From an uncultured Acetatifactor sp. (lineage in GTDB: Bacteria > Bacillota > Clostridia > Lachnospirales > Lachnospiraceae), in assembly GCA_910584865.1 (NCBI GenBank), contig CAJUCE010000005.1, positions 25,991 to 89,990 of the forward strand: a stretch of DNA of 64,000 bases, written 5' to 3'. Below are positions 7,602-16,076 of this stretch, piece by piece. A program made the position numbers and the translations under genes. Numbering within the stretch: position 1 is the first letter of the stretch; each line of letters begins with the position of its first letter. The notes under the pieces were generated by a model that was not told where the DNA came from, searched no databases, and saw nothing but the letters and a program-made list of their open reading frames with translations.

Positions 7602-8753
7602 TTACTTCAAAAGCGCAGCGCTGATTACCATACGCTGAACCTCGCTGGTTCCTTCATAGATCTCCGTAATCTTGGCATCGCGCATCATACGCTCCACATC
7701 ATACTCTCTGGTATAACCGTAACCGCCATGAAGCTGAACGGCCTTGGTGGTAACTTCCATCGCAACTTCTGCAGCATACAATTTTGCCTGCGCAGCCTCA
7801 AAACCATATTCTTTCTTGGTAGCCTTGGCCATGGCAGCCTTGTACACCAGGAGCTGTGCCGCCTCTACCTTGGTAGCCATGTCAGCCAGCTGGAACTGGG
7901 TATTCTGCAATGCGGAAATAGGCTTGCCGAACTGTTTCCTCTCCTTGGTATAAGCAATAGTTCTCTCCAGAGCGCCCTCTGCAATGCCCAGAGCCTGTGC
8001 GGCGATACCGATACGTCCGCCATCCAGCGTGTGCATGGCAATCTTGAAACCCTGTCCGGGCTTGCCCAGCATATTCTCCTTGGGAACGCGGCAATCCGTG
8101 AAAATCAACTCATATGTAGAGGATCCGCGGATACCCATCTTCTTCTCCTTGGTGCCGAAAGTAAAGCCGGGTGTGCCCTTCTCCACGATAAAGGACGTAA
8201 TCTCCTTGATCTTCCTGCCCCGCTTTTCGATCGTACCGGTAACGGCAAAAATAACATATACATCCGCTTCCTTACCGTTGGTAATGAAAATCTTGGAGCC
8301 GTTGATAATATAATCGTCTCCGTCAGCCACAGCCTTGGTCTGCTGTCCCTGTGCGTCCGTACCTGCGCCGGGCTCGGTGAGACCGAATGCCCCCAGCTTC
8401 TCACCCTTTGCAAGAGGTACCAGATATTTCTGTTTCTGCTCTTCTGTTCCGAAGGTCATGATCGGATCGCAGCACAGGGATGTATGTGCGGATACGATTA
8501 CGCCTGTAGTGCCGCAAACCTTGGAAAGCTCCTCCACACACATCACATAGGTCAGCGGATCACAGCCCTGTCCGCCGTACTCCTTGGGAACGGGAATCCC
8601 CAGGAATCCGTTTTTCGCCATCTTCTCCACGGTTCCTCTCGGGAATTCTTCGGTTTCATCCACCTCCTGGGCCAGAGGCTTTACCTCTTTTTCGGCAAAC
8701 TCCCTGAACAGAGTGCGTGCCATTTCATGTTCTTTTCGCAATGTAAAATCCAT
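7602..8753 (-). CDS. bcd: Butyryl-CoA dehydrogenase (short-chain acyl-CoA dehydrogenase)
   Basis: It reduces crotonyl-CoA to butyryl-CoA with EtfAB. The 383-aa flavoprotein has FGLTEPGAGTDA (FAD/substrate loop, about residue 125), the RGSSTYELIFTDCRVP segment, and IYEGTSEVQ near residue 365, which holds the Glu that acts as catalytic base in this family. The start at 8753 is preferred over the in-frame ATG three codons upstream because GGAGGA then sits nine bases away instead of one, and because MDFTL is the usual N-terminus. Confidence 0.94.
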   Translation of the reverse strand: MDFTLRKEHEMARTLFREFAEKEVKPLAQEVDETEEFPRGTVEKMAKNGFLGIPVPKEYGGQGCDPLTYVMCVEELSKVCGTTGVIVSAHTSLCCDPIMTFGTEEQKQKYLVPLAKGEKLGAFGLTEPGAGTDAQGQQTKAVADGDDYIINGSKIFITNGKEADVYVIFAVTGTIEKRGRKIKEITSFIVEKGTPGFTFGTKEKKMGIRGSSTYELIFTDCRVPKENMLGKPGQGFKIAMHTLDGGRIGIAAQALGIAEGALERTIAYTKERKQFGKPISALQNTQFQLADMATKVEAAQLLVYKAAMAKATKKEYGFEAAQAKLYAAEVAMEVTTKAVQLHGGYGYTREYDVERMMRDAKITEIYEGTSEVQRMVISAALLK

Positions 8754-8788
8754 GATTCTCATTCCTCCATCTATTTTCGTCTAACTCA

Positions 8789-8824
8789 CGGCAGACCGCA
8801 GAATGCATTCTCTCTCGTCTGCCG
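8789..8824 (-). promoter_or_regulatory. Intercistronic hairpin close to the bcd start
   Basis: Arms CGGCAGAC (8789-8796) and GTCTGCCG (8817-8824) enclose the self-complementary GAATGCATTC. It sits 35 bases upstream of bcd in the 199-base hbd-bcd spacer. Confidence 0.5.
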
Positions 8825-8885
8825 CCCGGGTCATCTGTCGCCGTGCGTCCTTTCCTGAAATTGCCAAACCTTTACGCACAGCACA

Positions 8886-8922
8886 CGGAATCACCACTCT
8901 GTCCGTCAGTGCAGTGATTCCG
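8886..8922 (-). promoter_or_regulatory. Intercistronic hairpin after hbd
   Basis: Arms CGGAATCAC (8886-8894) and GTGATTCCG (8914-8922) pair perfectly, with an inner CACT/AGTG extension. It lies about 30 bases past the hbd stop and has no T-run, so it suggests RNA processing or stabilisation more than termination. Confidence 0.5.
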
Positions 8923-8952
8923 TATCCAATTTCATATCATTCAATACACAGC

Positions 8953-9795
8953 TTATTTCTTGCTGTAATCATAGAAGCCCACGCCGGTCTTCTTGCCCAG
9001 CTTGCCTGCACGTACCATCTTGCGAAGCAGCGGATGAGGACGATATTTGGAATCGCCCGTCTCATTCTGCAGCACTTCCATGATGGCAAGCACAATGTCC
9101 AGACCAACCAGATCTCCAAGAGCCAGCGGTCCCATGGGATGAGAAGCGCCCAGCTTCATAGCGGTGTCGATATCTTCCACGCTGGCAATGCCTTCCGCGT
9201 AGATGCCGATGGCTTCATTGATCATGGGGATCAGGATCCTGTTTACCACAAAGCCGGGAGCTTCCTTTACTTCCACAGGGGTCTTGCCAATCTCCGTAGA
9301 AATAGCCTTGATCTTCTCCACCAGCTCGGCAGGAGTATTGGCGCCTGCAATCACCTCTACCAGCTTCATCCTGTCTGCAGGATTGAAGAAATGCATACCG
9401 ATCATGGGCCTGTCAAGTCCGGCGCCGATCTCAGTGATGGAGAGAGAGGAAGTATTGGTGGCAAAAATGCACTCGGGCTTCACAATCTCCTGAAGTTCCT
9501 TAAAGGTAGTCTTCTTTATCTGCATATTCTCAGGTGCAACCTCGATCACCAGGTCACAGTCGGTACAGATATCCTTCAGGCCGGTAACAATCTTCGCGGA
9601 AATGGCATCTGCCTTCTCCTGGGTAATCTTCTCCTTGCCTACCAGGAAATTCAGATTCTTCAGGATTCTCCCCTTGCCGCCGTCCGCAAATTCCTGGGTA
9701 ATGTCGCATAAGCACACTTCATAGCCATCCGTCATGGCAAATGCCTGGGCAATTCCTGCTCCCATGGTGCCTGCACCGATAATACCTACTTTCAT
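8953..9795 (-). CDS. hbd: 3-hydroxybutyryl-CoA dehydrogenase
   Basis: It reduces acetoacetyl-CoA to 3-hydroxybutyryl-CoA with NAD(P)H. The 280-aa protein has an N-terminal Rossmann motif GAGTMGAGIAQAF (residues 7-19), ATNTSSLSITEI, the family signature HFFNPADRMKLVEVI (about residues 138-152), and the C-terminal helical domain ending in GVGFYDYSKK. GGAGGG precedes the ATG. It lies 32 bases after crt. Confidence 0.95.
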   Translation of the reverse strand: MKVGIIGAGTMGAGIAQAFAMTDGYEVCLCDITQEFADGGKGRILKNLNFLVGKEKITQEKADAISAKIVTGLKDICTDCDLVIEVAPENMQIKKTTFKELQEIVKPECIFATNTSSLSITEIGAGLDRPMIGMHFFNPADRMKLVEVIAGANTPAELVEKIKAISTEIGKTPVEVKEAPGFVVNRILIPMINEAIGIYAEGIASVEDIDTAMKLGASHPMGPLALGDLVGLDIVLAIMEVLQNETGDSKYRPHPLLRKMVRAGKLGKKTGVGFYDYSKK

Positions 9796-9827
9796 TGAAA
9801 GTCCCTCCTTGTTTTATTTTCTTATAG

Positions 9828-10613
9828 TTACGCGTTTTTGAACGGCTCTTTTACCTTCTCCTTATTCTTGTCAAGGAAAAAGGCCATGCCGTATTTCTGA
9901 TCCTGTGTCTCGAAGCAGTCTCCGAAAAGCTTCTCTTCTATTACAATCGCCTCGTCCATACTCACATCCAGACCGTCATTGATAGCCTTCTTGCAATTGC
10001 GTACGGCAATCGGAGCGTTCTTGGCAATGCCTGCTGCCATCTTCTCCGCTGCAGGAAGCAGTTCCTCCTGGGAATAAACTGCATTCACCAAGCCAATCCT
10101 GTACGCTTCGTCCGCTTTGATATTGCGGGCAGTATAGATCATCTGCTTTGCCATGCCTGCTCCTACCAGCCTGGCCAGTCTCTGTGTTCCGCCGAATCCA
10201 GGCGTGATCCCCAAGCCTACCTCGGGCTGTCCGAACACCGCATTGTCGGAGCAAATCCGGATATCGCAGCTCATGGAGATCTCACAGCCTCCGCCCAACG
10301 CAAATCCGTTCACCGCCGCAATCACCGGAATCGGGAAGGTCTCCAGCCTGCGGAACACATCGTTTCCTTTCTTGCCGAAAGCTTCTCCCTCCGCCTTGGT
10401 CAGCGTACTCATCTCTCCGATATCCGCGCCGGCCACGAAAGATTTCTGTCCTGCGCCTGTGAGAATCAGGCAGCGCACGGTATTCAGGTCCACCCCGTCA
10501 AGCGTCGCGTTCAGCTCATCCAGCACAGCGGAATTGAGGGCATTCAATGCCTTTTCACGATTGATTGTGATGACGGCATAATTTCCCTTCTGCTCATATA
10601 CTATAAATTCCAT
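9828..10613 (-). CDS. crt: 3-hydroxybutyryl-CoA dehydratase (crotonase)
   Basis: It dehydrates 3-hydroxybutyryl-CoA to crotonyl-CoA. The 261-aa protein shows the oxyanion-hole segment KSFVAGADIGEM (about residues 58-69), then NGFALGGGCEISMSCDIRI and PEVGLGITPGFGGTQRL, which carry the two catalytic glutamates. The frame stays open 62 codons further upstream, but the ATG at 10613 has AGGAGA eight bases before it and gives the standard N-terminus MEFIVYEQ. Confidence 0.95.
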   Translation of the reverse strand: MEFIVYEQKGNYAVITINREKALNALNSAVLDELNATLDGVDLNTVRCLILTGAGQKSFVAGADIGEMSTLTKAEGEAFGKKGNDVFRRLETFPIPVIAAVNGFALGGGCEISMSCDIRICSDNAVFGQPEVGLGITPGFGGTQRLARLVGAGMAKQMIYTARNIKADEAYRIGLVNAVYSQEELLPAAEKMAAGIAKNAPIAVRNCKKAINDGLDVSMDEAIVIEEKLFGDCFETQDQKYGMAFFLDKNKEKVKEPFKNA

Positions 10614-10651
10614 TTGTCTATTCTCCTGATTATTCGTTCCGCGCCGGCTCA

Positions 10652-10693
10652 CAGGGCCGCCGCGCTTTTCCATGCCCCTATGCAGCAGCCCTG
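10652..10693 (-). promoter_or_regulatory. Intercistronic hairpin between thlA and crt
   Basis: On the RNA strand CAGGGCTGC (10693-10685) pairs with GCGGCCCTG (10660-10652), nine pairs with one G-U. A smaller CCGAATC/GATTCCGG hairpin lies next to it. The spacer is 134 bases and has no gene. Confidence 0.5.
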
Positions 10694-10747
10694 TCCGGAA
10701 TCTCTCCCGATTCGGCTCTGCTACGCTTTTGGGTATCGGTCCCGCTC

Positions 10748-11932
10748 TCAGTCCTCGATCTTCACGATGGTAGAGCAGCCCATGCCGCCGCCGATACATA
10801 AGGTTGCAAGTCCGGTCTTGGCTCCTCTTGCCTGCATCTCATGAAGCAGCGTTACCAGAATACGGCACCCGGAAGCGCCTACGGGATGTCCCAGTGCAAT
10901 GGCTCCGCCGTTGGGGTTCAGCTGCTTATCCACATCGATGCCCAGCTCCTTGCCTACCGCAACGGACTGCGCGGCGAATGCTTCGTTGGCCTCGATAATG
11001 TCGAAGTCCTCGATCTTCATGCCCGTCTTCGCCAGGACTTTCTTCGTCGACGCCACAGGTCCGATTCCCATCACCTCGGGACGTACGCCTGCCAGAGCGC
11101 CGGCCACGAAAGTTGCCATGGGCTTCACACCCAGCTCTTTGGCCTTCTCCTCGCTCATAACCACAATCGCTGCCGCACCGTCGTTGATACCGGATGCATT
11201 GCCTGCGGTCACGAATCCGTCTTTATTGATGGGACGCAGCTTGGCGAGACCCTCGATTGTGGAGCCTGCGCGGGGACCCTCATCTACCTTGAACTCAATG
11301 GTCTCTTTCTTTTTCTTCACTGTCACGGGTACGATCTCCGCGTCGAATGCGCCGGATTTCTGCGCTGCCTCTGCTTTCTGCTGGCTCTTAAGTGCAAACT
11401 CATCCAGCTCTTCCCTAGTCAGATTCCACTCACGGCAGATATTGTCCGCTGTCATGATCATATGATAATCATTGAAAGCGTCCCAGAGGGCATCCTTAAT
11501 CATGGTATCCACCAGCGTACCGTTATTCATCCTGTAACCGTAACGTGCCTGGGGAATTGCGTAAGGAGCCATGGACATATTCTCCATACCGCCTGCTACC
11601 ACTACATCGGCATCTCCCGCCATGATCATCTGAGCAGCCTGGTTCACACAGTTCAGACCGGAACCGCAGACCACATTCATGGTGACCGCAGGTACCTCGA
11701 TGGGGAGTCCTGCCTTGATAGAAGACTGACGTGCCACATTCTGTCCCTGTCCTGCCTGGATGACACAGCCCATGTACACCTGGTCCACATCTTCCGGCTT
11801 CACCCCTGCCCTGTTCAGAGCCTCCTTGATAACGATCGCCCCCAGATCCGCTACAGGGGTAGTGCTCAGTGTGCCGCCCATGGTGCCGATGGCTGTACGG
11901 CATGCACCTGCTAAAACTACTTTCTTTGCCAT
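10748..11932 (-). CDS. thlA: Acetyl-CoA C-acetyltransferase (thiolase)
   Basis: Thiolase joins two acetyl-CoA to acetoacetyl-CoA, the entry step of the butyrate pathway. The 394-aa protein has the acyl-accepting Cys in VVCGSGLNCVNQA (about residue 88), the catalytic His in GGAIALGHPVGASG (about residue 350) and the second Cys in CIGGGMG (about residue 380). It is the first gene of the operon, with a GGAGG ribosome-binding site, an extended -10 promoter and a possible Rex site upstream. Confidence 0.96.
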   Translation of the reverse strand: MAKKVVLAGACRTAIGTMGGTLSTTPVADLGAIVIKEALNRAGVKPEDVDQVYMGCVIQAGQGQNVARQSSIKAGLPIEVPAVTMNVVCGSGLNCVNQAAQMIMAGDADVVVAGGMENMSMAPYAIPQARYGYRMNNGTLVDTMIKDALWDAFNDYHMIMTADNICREWNLTREELDEFALKSQQKAEAAQKSGAFDAEIVPVTVKKKKETIEFKVDEGPRAGSTIEGLAKLRPINKDGFVTAGNASGINDGAAAIVVMSEEKAKELGVKPMATFVAGALAGVRPEVMGIGPVASTKKVLAKTGMKIEDFDIIEANEAFAAQSVAVGKELGIDVDKQLNPNGGAIALGHPVGASGCRILVTLLHEMQARGAKTGLATLCIGGGMGCSTIVKIED

Positions 11933-11966
11933 ATGTTTTTTCCTCCAAAAATATGATTTGTATTGA

Positions 11967-11984
11967 TTGTTATTTTTTTATCAT
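11967..11984 (-). promoter_or_regulatory. Possible Rex operator upstream of thlA
   Basis: Read on the plus strand, TTGTTAT-TTTT-TTATCAT matches the clostridial Rex consensus TTGTTAA-N4-TTAACAA at 11 of 14 fixed positions. It lies just downstream of the thlA -10, a position where a repressor would block transcription. Rex senses NADH/NAD+ and is known to control butyrate genes in Clostridium. Confidence 0.4.
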
Positions 11985-11997
11985 ACAGGATATTTTC

Positions 11998-12026
11998 AGT
12001 TTAGCATAGTCCTTGTCCTTTTGCAA
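11998..12026 (-). promoter_or_regulatory. Predicted promoter of the butyrate operon
   Basis: On the minus strand TTGCAA is followed after 17 bases by TAAACT, with TGC directly before it (extended -10). It is the only convincing promoter upstream of thlA. Confidence 0.65.
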
Positions 12027-12070
12027 TCACTTTCCGATTAAATTTTGATAAAGAACCGAAACAGGTTATC

Positions 12071-15000
12071 TCAGGTCAGTACTTTGTCCAATGTCTCGAA
12101 CAGATGATTCACATCGATGGGCTTTGCTATATGGCCGTTCATGCCGCTGGCCAGCGCTGCCTTCTTATCCTCCTCGAAAGCATTGGCCGTCATGGCGATA
12201 ATGGGCACGCCCGCCAGCTTCGGATCCTCCAGCTTCCGGATTGCCTTCGCCGCATCGTAGCCGTTCATCACAGGCATCTGCACATCCATAAGCACCAGCT
12301 GATAATATCCCGGCCGGGATTCGCGCAACATCTCTACAGCCTCCCTGCCGTTGCTCGCCACTTCCGTGGTAAACCCGGCATCCCCCAGAATCGCAACGGC
12401 AATCTCCTGGTTCAGTTCCACATCCTCCGCCAGCAGAATCCGTCCCGTATGCTGCCTGGCCGGCCGGCTTTCCTCCTGCCCGGCCTCCTGCTCCTCCGGA
12501 TTGATCACGGACTGGAGACAGCGGCGCAGCTCCGAGAAAAACAGCGGCTTGGCGCAGATGGCAGTGACGCCGGCCTCCTTTGCCTCATCCTCGATGTCTG
12601 ACCAGTCATAGGCCGTCAGCACGATCACCGGCACATCCTCCCCCATCTCCTTGCGGATTCTCCTGGTGACTTCGATACCGTTCATATCGGGCAGCAGCCA
12701 GTCGATAATGTACACGCTGTAACTGTCGCCCCGCATCTGTGCCTGATGGGTACGAAGCACAGCTTCCTTTCCGGAAAGGGTCCATTCCGCCCGCATTCCG
12801 ATCTGCTGCAGCATATAGGACACGCTGTCGCAGGTATTGAAATCATCATCCACCACCAGCGCACGGCAATTCTTCAATTCCGCTATCGTATGCGGCTCCT
12901 TCTCCTCCTGATGCAGCTTGAAGGTAAAGGAGACTCGAAACTCCGTTCCCACCCCCTGTTCACTCTTCACTTCGATGGTACCGTTCATCATGTCCACGAT
13001 ATTTTTGGTGATCGCCATCCCCAGGCCGGTTCCCTGAACCCCGCTTAAGGTGGTATTCTCCTCCCGCTCAAAGGGCTCAAAAATATGCTCCACGAATTCC
13101 TCGCTCATCCCGATACCATTGTCTTTGATGCAGAAATCATAATGAGCATATCCGGCGGGCGCCCCGGCTTTCTCGGTAACCCGCATACTGACGATGCCTC
13201 CCGCCCCGGTATATTTCACGGAATTGCTCAGCAGATTCAAAAGCACCTGATTCAGCCTCAGCTTGTCGCAGTAGATCTCCTCGTCCCAGACATCCACCGC
13301 ATCCATATACAGCTCCATCTGCTTGGCATTGACATCCGCCTGCAGAATATTGCGCAGGCCGTGCAGAATATCCGGCAGAGAGCAGGGCTTCTCTTCCAGG
13401 CGGATCTTGCCGCTTTCAATCCGGCTCATATCCAGCACATCATTGATCAGGCTCAGCAGGTGATTTCCGGAGGTCATGATCTTCTTCAGATATTCTTCCA
13501 CCTGATCCCTGTGATCGATGTGGGTGATGGCGAGAGCAGTAAAGCCGACAATCGCATTCATGGGCGTCCGGATATCGTGGGACATATTGGAGAGGAACAC
13601 ACTCTTGGCCTTGCTGGCCCGGTTGGCCTGCATCAGCGCATCCTCCAGTAAACGCTTCTGCTCCATCTCATTGCGGATCTCATCATCTACACTGCGGAAT
13701 CCCAGTACAATACCATGGTTTTCCTCCCATGCTCCGGCCCGCACGGCCTTCACCTGAAAATACCGGATCCCGTCCTTCCTGCATGCACGGTAATTCACAT
13801 AATACTGCAGCTTTTCCTCCAGCTCCTGCCGGATCCTGGCCGGTGAAGAGGCCTCCCGTACCGTCTCCCGGTCTTCTTCATGCACGAAATTCCGTATATA
13901 TTTTCCCATGCTTTCTACCAGCGAGATATCGCCCTCAAAGATCCCGTCAAACATATCCTCACTGCGATCATTTTGAAGCAGCCTGCCCATTCCCGAATCC
14001 AGATCAAAAAAGCAGACAATGTTGTAATCGGTACTCAGCGCTTTAACCAGCTCCATCTGGCGGCGCTCATTCTGCTTTTCCTGGAGCTTCTGTGCCGTAC
14101 AATCCAGCAAAAAACGCTGATAAAACAGCTGTCCGTTCTCCCTGATCAGCTTTACGTTGCCCATGATATGCAGGATATCGCCGTTTTTATGCCGGATCCG
14201 ATATTCCACGCTGACGCTGTCGCCTTCCTTTTTCAGATCTTCTATATTCTCCTGGAGCGCCTCCCTGTCCTCCTCCAGCACGGATGAGGCAATCAGATCA
14301 AATCCGTCCTGCAACAACTCTTCCTTCGTCTCATAACCCAGAATCTTCAATGCGGCCCTATTGATGCTGAGGATTCGGGAACCGTCCAGACTATGGCAGA
14401 TCACGCCGCAGTCAATGGTGGTAAAAAGCGTTTCCAGGGTACGGTTCTTCTGCACGATCTCCTGTTCGTAGGCTCTCTCCTGGGTCACGTCGATGGCCAC
14501 CCCCACAGTCCCCATCACACTTCCATCAATATCATATAACGGCGACTTGTACGTAGTCAGTGTCCGCATGCCCTCCCCGGTTTTGATCACTTCCTCGGAG
14601 ACAAAGGTTCTGCGTTTGGTCATAACCTCCTGTTCCGACTCGATACAGGCAGGATCATCCTGCTCCACATCCCATATGTATGCATGGCCCCGTCCCTCTA
14701 CCTGCGTTTTCGTCTTGCCGACGGTCCTGCAGAAGCTGTCATTGACCTTCTCGTGTATGCCGTTTTTATCCTTATACCAGATCAGATTCGGCACATTATT
14801 GATGGTGGCTTCGAAAAACTGGCTGGTCTGCCAGGCGTCTCTGCACTCCTTATATCGCTGCTGCCATTTGGAAAAACGGAAAAACATCATCTCCTCTCCC
14901 ATGGGCAGCGTCCATATATCCGTCAGCCTTGCAGACACAGACGCCTCTTCTTTCTTTATATTTCCACGACCACCGGCGGAGCTAACCTCTTTCGAAAGTT

Positions 15001-15274
15001 CCTCCGCCAATTCTGTCATATTTCCGCCGTCCGCCAGCAATATTACTTCCGCATCCCTGCGCCCGGCAGAAATCAGCGTACCCAAAGTCTCCTTTACATC
15101 CATATCCCCCAGATGAACCCAGATCACGTCCGCCTCAGAGGCAAGCTGCGTCTGCGGCCGGTCACTTTCCGCGAACACATGAGAAAACCCTTCCAGGGGA
15201 CTGCTCTTTCGTATAATCTCAAATGTCCTGCAGGAAGGGCCTACAAAATAAAAGTGGATCCGACAATGGTACAT
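12071..15274 (-). CDS. Soluble hybrid sensor histidine kinase with PAS domains and two receiver domains
   Basis: The 1067-aa protein has no membrane segment and probably senses a cytoplasmic signal. In order it has: a N-terminal region of about 130 residues of unclear fold; a PAS domain (about 145-270); a second PAS (about 280-395); a third PAS-like segment (about 405-535); HisKA with the phospho-His in MSHDIRTPMNAIVGF (near 565); HATPase with N-box NQVLLNLLSNSVKYT and G-boxes GIGMSEE and GTGLGMAI; REC1 with its acceptor Asp in IIDWLLPDMNG (near 860); and REC2 with LMDVQMPVMNG (near 995). No output domain is present, so a partner Hpt or another output protein is expected elsewhere. A strong promoter precedes it. 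Confidence 0.9.
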   Translation of the reverse strand: MYHCRIHFYFVGPSCRTFEIIRKSSPLEGFSHVFAESDRPQTQLASEADVIWVHLGDMDVKETLGTLISAGRRDAEVILLADGGNMTELAEELSKEVSSAGGRGNIKKEEASVSARLTDIWTLPMGEEMMFFRFSKWQQRYKECRDAWQTSQFFEATINNVPNLIWYKDKNGIHEKVNDSFCRTVGKTKTQVEGRGHAYIWDVEQDDPACIESEQEVMTKRRTFVSEEVIKTGEGMRTLTTYKSPLYDIDGSVMGTVGVAIDVTQERAYEQEIVQKNRTLETLFTTIDCGVICHSLDGSRILSINRAALKILGYETKEELLQDGFDLIASSVLEEDREALQENIEDLKKEGDSVSVEYRIRHKNGDILHIMGNVKLIRENGQLFYQRFLLDCTAQKLQEKQNERRQMELVKALSTDYNIVCFFDLDSGMGRLLQNDRSEDMFDGIFEGDISLVESMGKYIRNFVHEEDRETVREASSPARIRQELEEKLQYYVNYRACRKDGIRYFQVKAVRAGAWEENHGIVLGFRSVDDEIRNEMEQKRLLEDALMQANRASKAKSVFLSNMSHDIRTPMNAIVGFTALAITHIDHRDQVEEYLKKIMTSGNHLLSLINDVLDMSRIESGKIRLEEKPCSLPDILHGLRNILQADVNAKQMELYMDAVDVWDEEIYCDKLRLNQVLLNLLSNSVKYTGAGGIVSMRVTEKAGAPAGYAHYDFCIKDNGIGMSEEFVEHIFEPFEREENTTLSGVQGTGLGMAITKNIVDMMNGTIEVKSEQGVGTEFRVSFTFKLHQEEKEPHTIAELKNCRALVVDDDFNTCDSVSYMLQQIGMRAEWTLSGKEAVLRTHQAQMRGDSYSVYIIDWLLPDMNGIEVTRRIRKEMGEDVPVIVLTAYDWSDIEDEAKEAGVTAICAKPLFFSELRRCLQSVINPEEQEAGQEESRPARQHTGRILLAEDVELNQEIAVAILGDAGFTTEVASNGREAVEMLRESRPGYYQLVLMDVQMPVMNGYDAAKAIRKLEDPKLAGVPIIAMTANAFEEDKKAALASGMNGHIAKPIDVNHLFETLDKVLT

Positions 15275-15315
15275 ATCCGCTTCCTCCTGATGTGATGCAA
15301 ACTCTTCTGCCCTCT

Positions 15316-15344
15316 ATTCTAACAAGCCAATGAATTTATGTCAA
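15316..15344 (-). promoter_or_regulatory. Predicted promoter of the hybrid kinase gene
   Basis: TTGACA, 17 bases, TAGAAT on the minus strand. AGGAGGA precedes the ATG at 15274. Confidence 0.7.
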
Positions 15345-15391
15345 TATTATGATCGTTACTTTTCTCCTATTTGGCACGCCGAAGCTATGGT

Positions 15392-15892
15392 TTAAGCCGG
15401 ACACTGGACCAGACCTGACACCCGGTCATAACCGGATGTCAGGTCCACTGTTCCTGTAAAATCTTCAAATTTGACAATCACATAATTACCGCCGGATTCC
15501 AGATTCAGCTCTGTCTCAAAATACCCGTCCTCATCCGGTTCCAATTCCACCACTTCCCAGTTTGTCCGGATCCTGATCACAGCCGTTCCCGAATAGGCCT
15601 GAATATATCCGCTCAGATACAGCTTCCGGGATTCCACGGACGCTCCCCCAAATACCACATCCCGTCCCGTGACTTTGTCGCAGTCCGCCAGATATCGTCC
15701 TGTGTATGCATCCCTCCCATAAAGCCGCTCGCCGATCAGATTCTCATCCCCGGTAATCTGAGATGCTCCGAAAAACCCTGCCACTTCCTCCAATGTATCG
15801 CTAAGCAGCTTCTCATTGCCAAAGGGAAATCCGCATGCCGTCAGCTGAAACACCATACATACAATCACGGCTTTGCTAATCACTCTCCTCAT
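15392..15892 (-). CDS. Uncharacterised lipoprotein at the 3' end of the Bce-like cluster
   Basis: The 166-aa product has a lipoprotein signal: a basic start (MRRVISK), a hydrophobic stretch and the lipobox LTAC, predicting acylation at Cys near residue 20. The mature part is about 145 residues, acidic, and probably beta-rich. No family was recognised. The ATG at 15892 is chosen because AGGAGG stands upstream and the signal peptide begins there. The frame is open 18 codons further. The start overlaps the end of the 40-aa membrane peptide gene by 17 bases, so translation may be coupled. A strong hairpin lies within its last codons. Confidence 0.65.
   Translation of the reverse strand: MRRVISKAVIVCMVFQLTACGFPFGNEKLLSDTLEEVAGFFGASQITGDENLIGERLYGRDAYTGRYLADCDKVTGRDVVFGGASVESRKLYLSGYIQAYSGTAVIRIRTNWEVVELEPDEDGYFETELNLESGGNYVIVKFEDFTGTVDLTSGYDRVSGLVQCPA
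15412..15445 (-). repeat. Long perfect hairpin in the last codons of the lipoprotein gene
   Basis: Arms GACCTGACA (15412-15420) and TGTCAGGTC (15437-15445) continue inward through one G-U pair into CCGGT/ACCGG, about 15 pairs around a 4-base loop. It lies inside the coding frame near the stop codon. Confidence 0.65.
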
Positions 15893-15998
15893 CCGGCTCC
15901 CTCCTTCTTCCTGATTTGAAAAAGCGGTACAAGACCACTGCCGCAATCCAGATCAATATAGTGCGCAACCATTTTCTTTTTCCTGTATTCTTTTCCAT
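15876..15998 (-). CDS. Small single-span membrane peptide (40 aa)
   Basis: An open frame of 40 codons starts at an ATG with AAAGGA seven bases upstream and ends in TAG inside the start of the next gene. The peptide has a basic N-terminus (MEKNTGKRKWLR), a hydrophobic stretch TILIWIAAVVLY (residues 13-24), and a basic then acidic tail (RFFKSGRRREPDEESD). This is the layout of small regulatory or accessory peptides of membrane transporters. It lies 78 bases after the BceB-like permease and overlaps the lipoprotein start. The function is unknown. Coding status rests on the ribosome-binding site, topology and overlap. Confidence 0.55.
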   Translation of the reverse strand: MEKNTGKRKWLRTILIWIAAVVLYRFFKSGRRREPDEESD

Positions 15999-16076
15999 TT
16001 TTTCGTTTCCTTTCTATAATTTATACGCATGAACAAAAGCCCTTGCCAGACAACAAACCGCATAACAGACCGGCGC

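Noticed and set aside
7434..8858. 474-codon plus-strand frame
   Set aside because: Antisense of bcd; shadow composition.
10614..10799. Extended N-terminus of crotonase
   Set aside because: The upstream codons have Arg/Gly-rich non-coding composition and include the intercistronic hairpin; the ATG at 10613 has a proper ribosome-binding site.
15360..15391. Terminator for the Bce-like cluster
   Set aside because: No T-run follows the 15412-15445 hairpin, so it was recorded as a repeat only.
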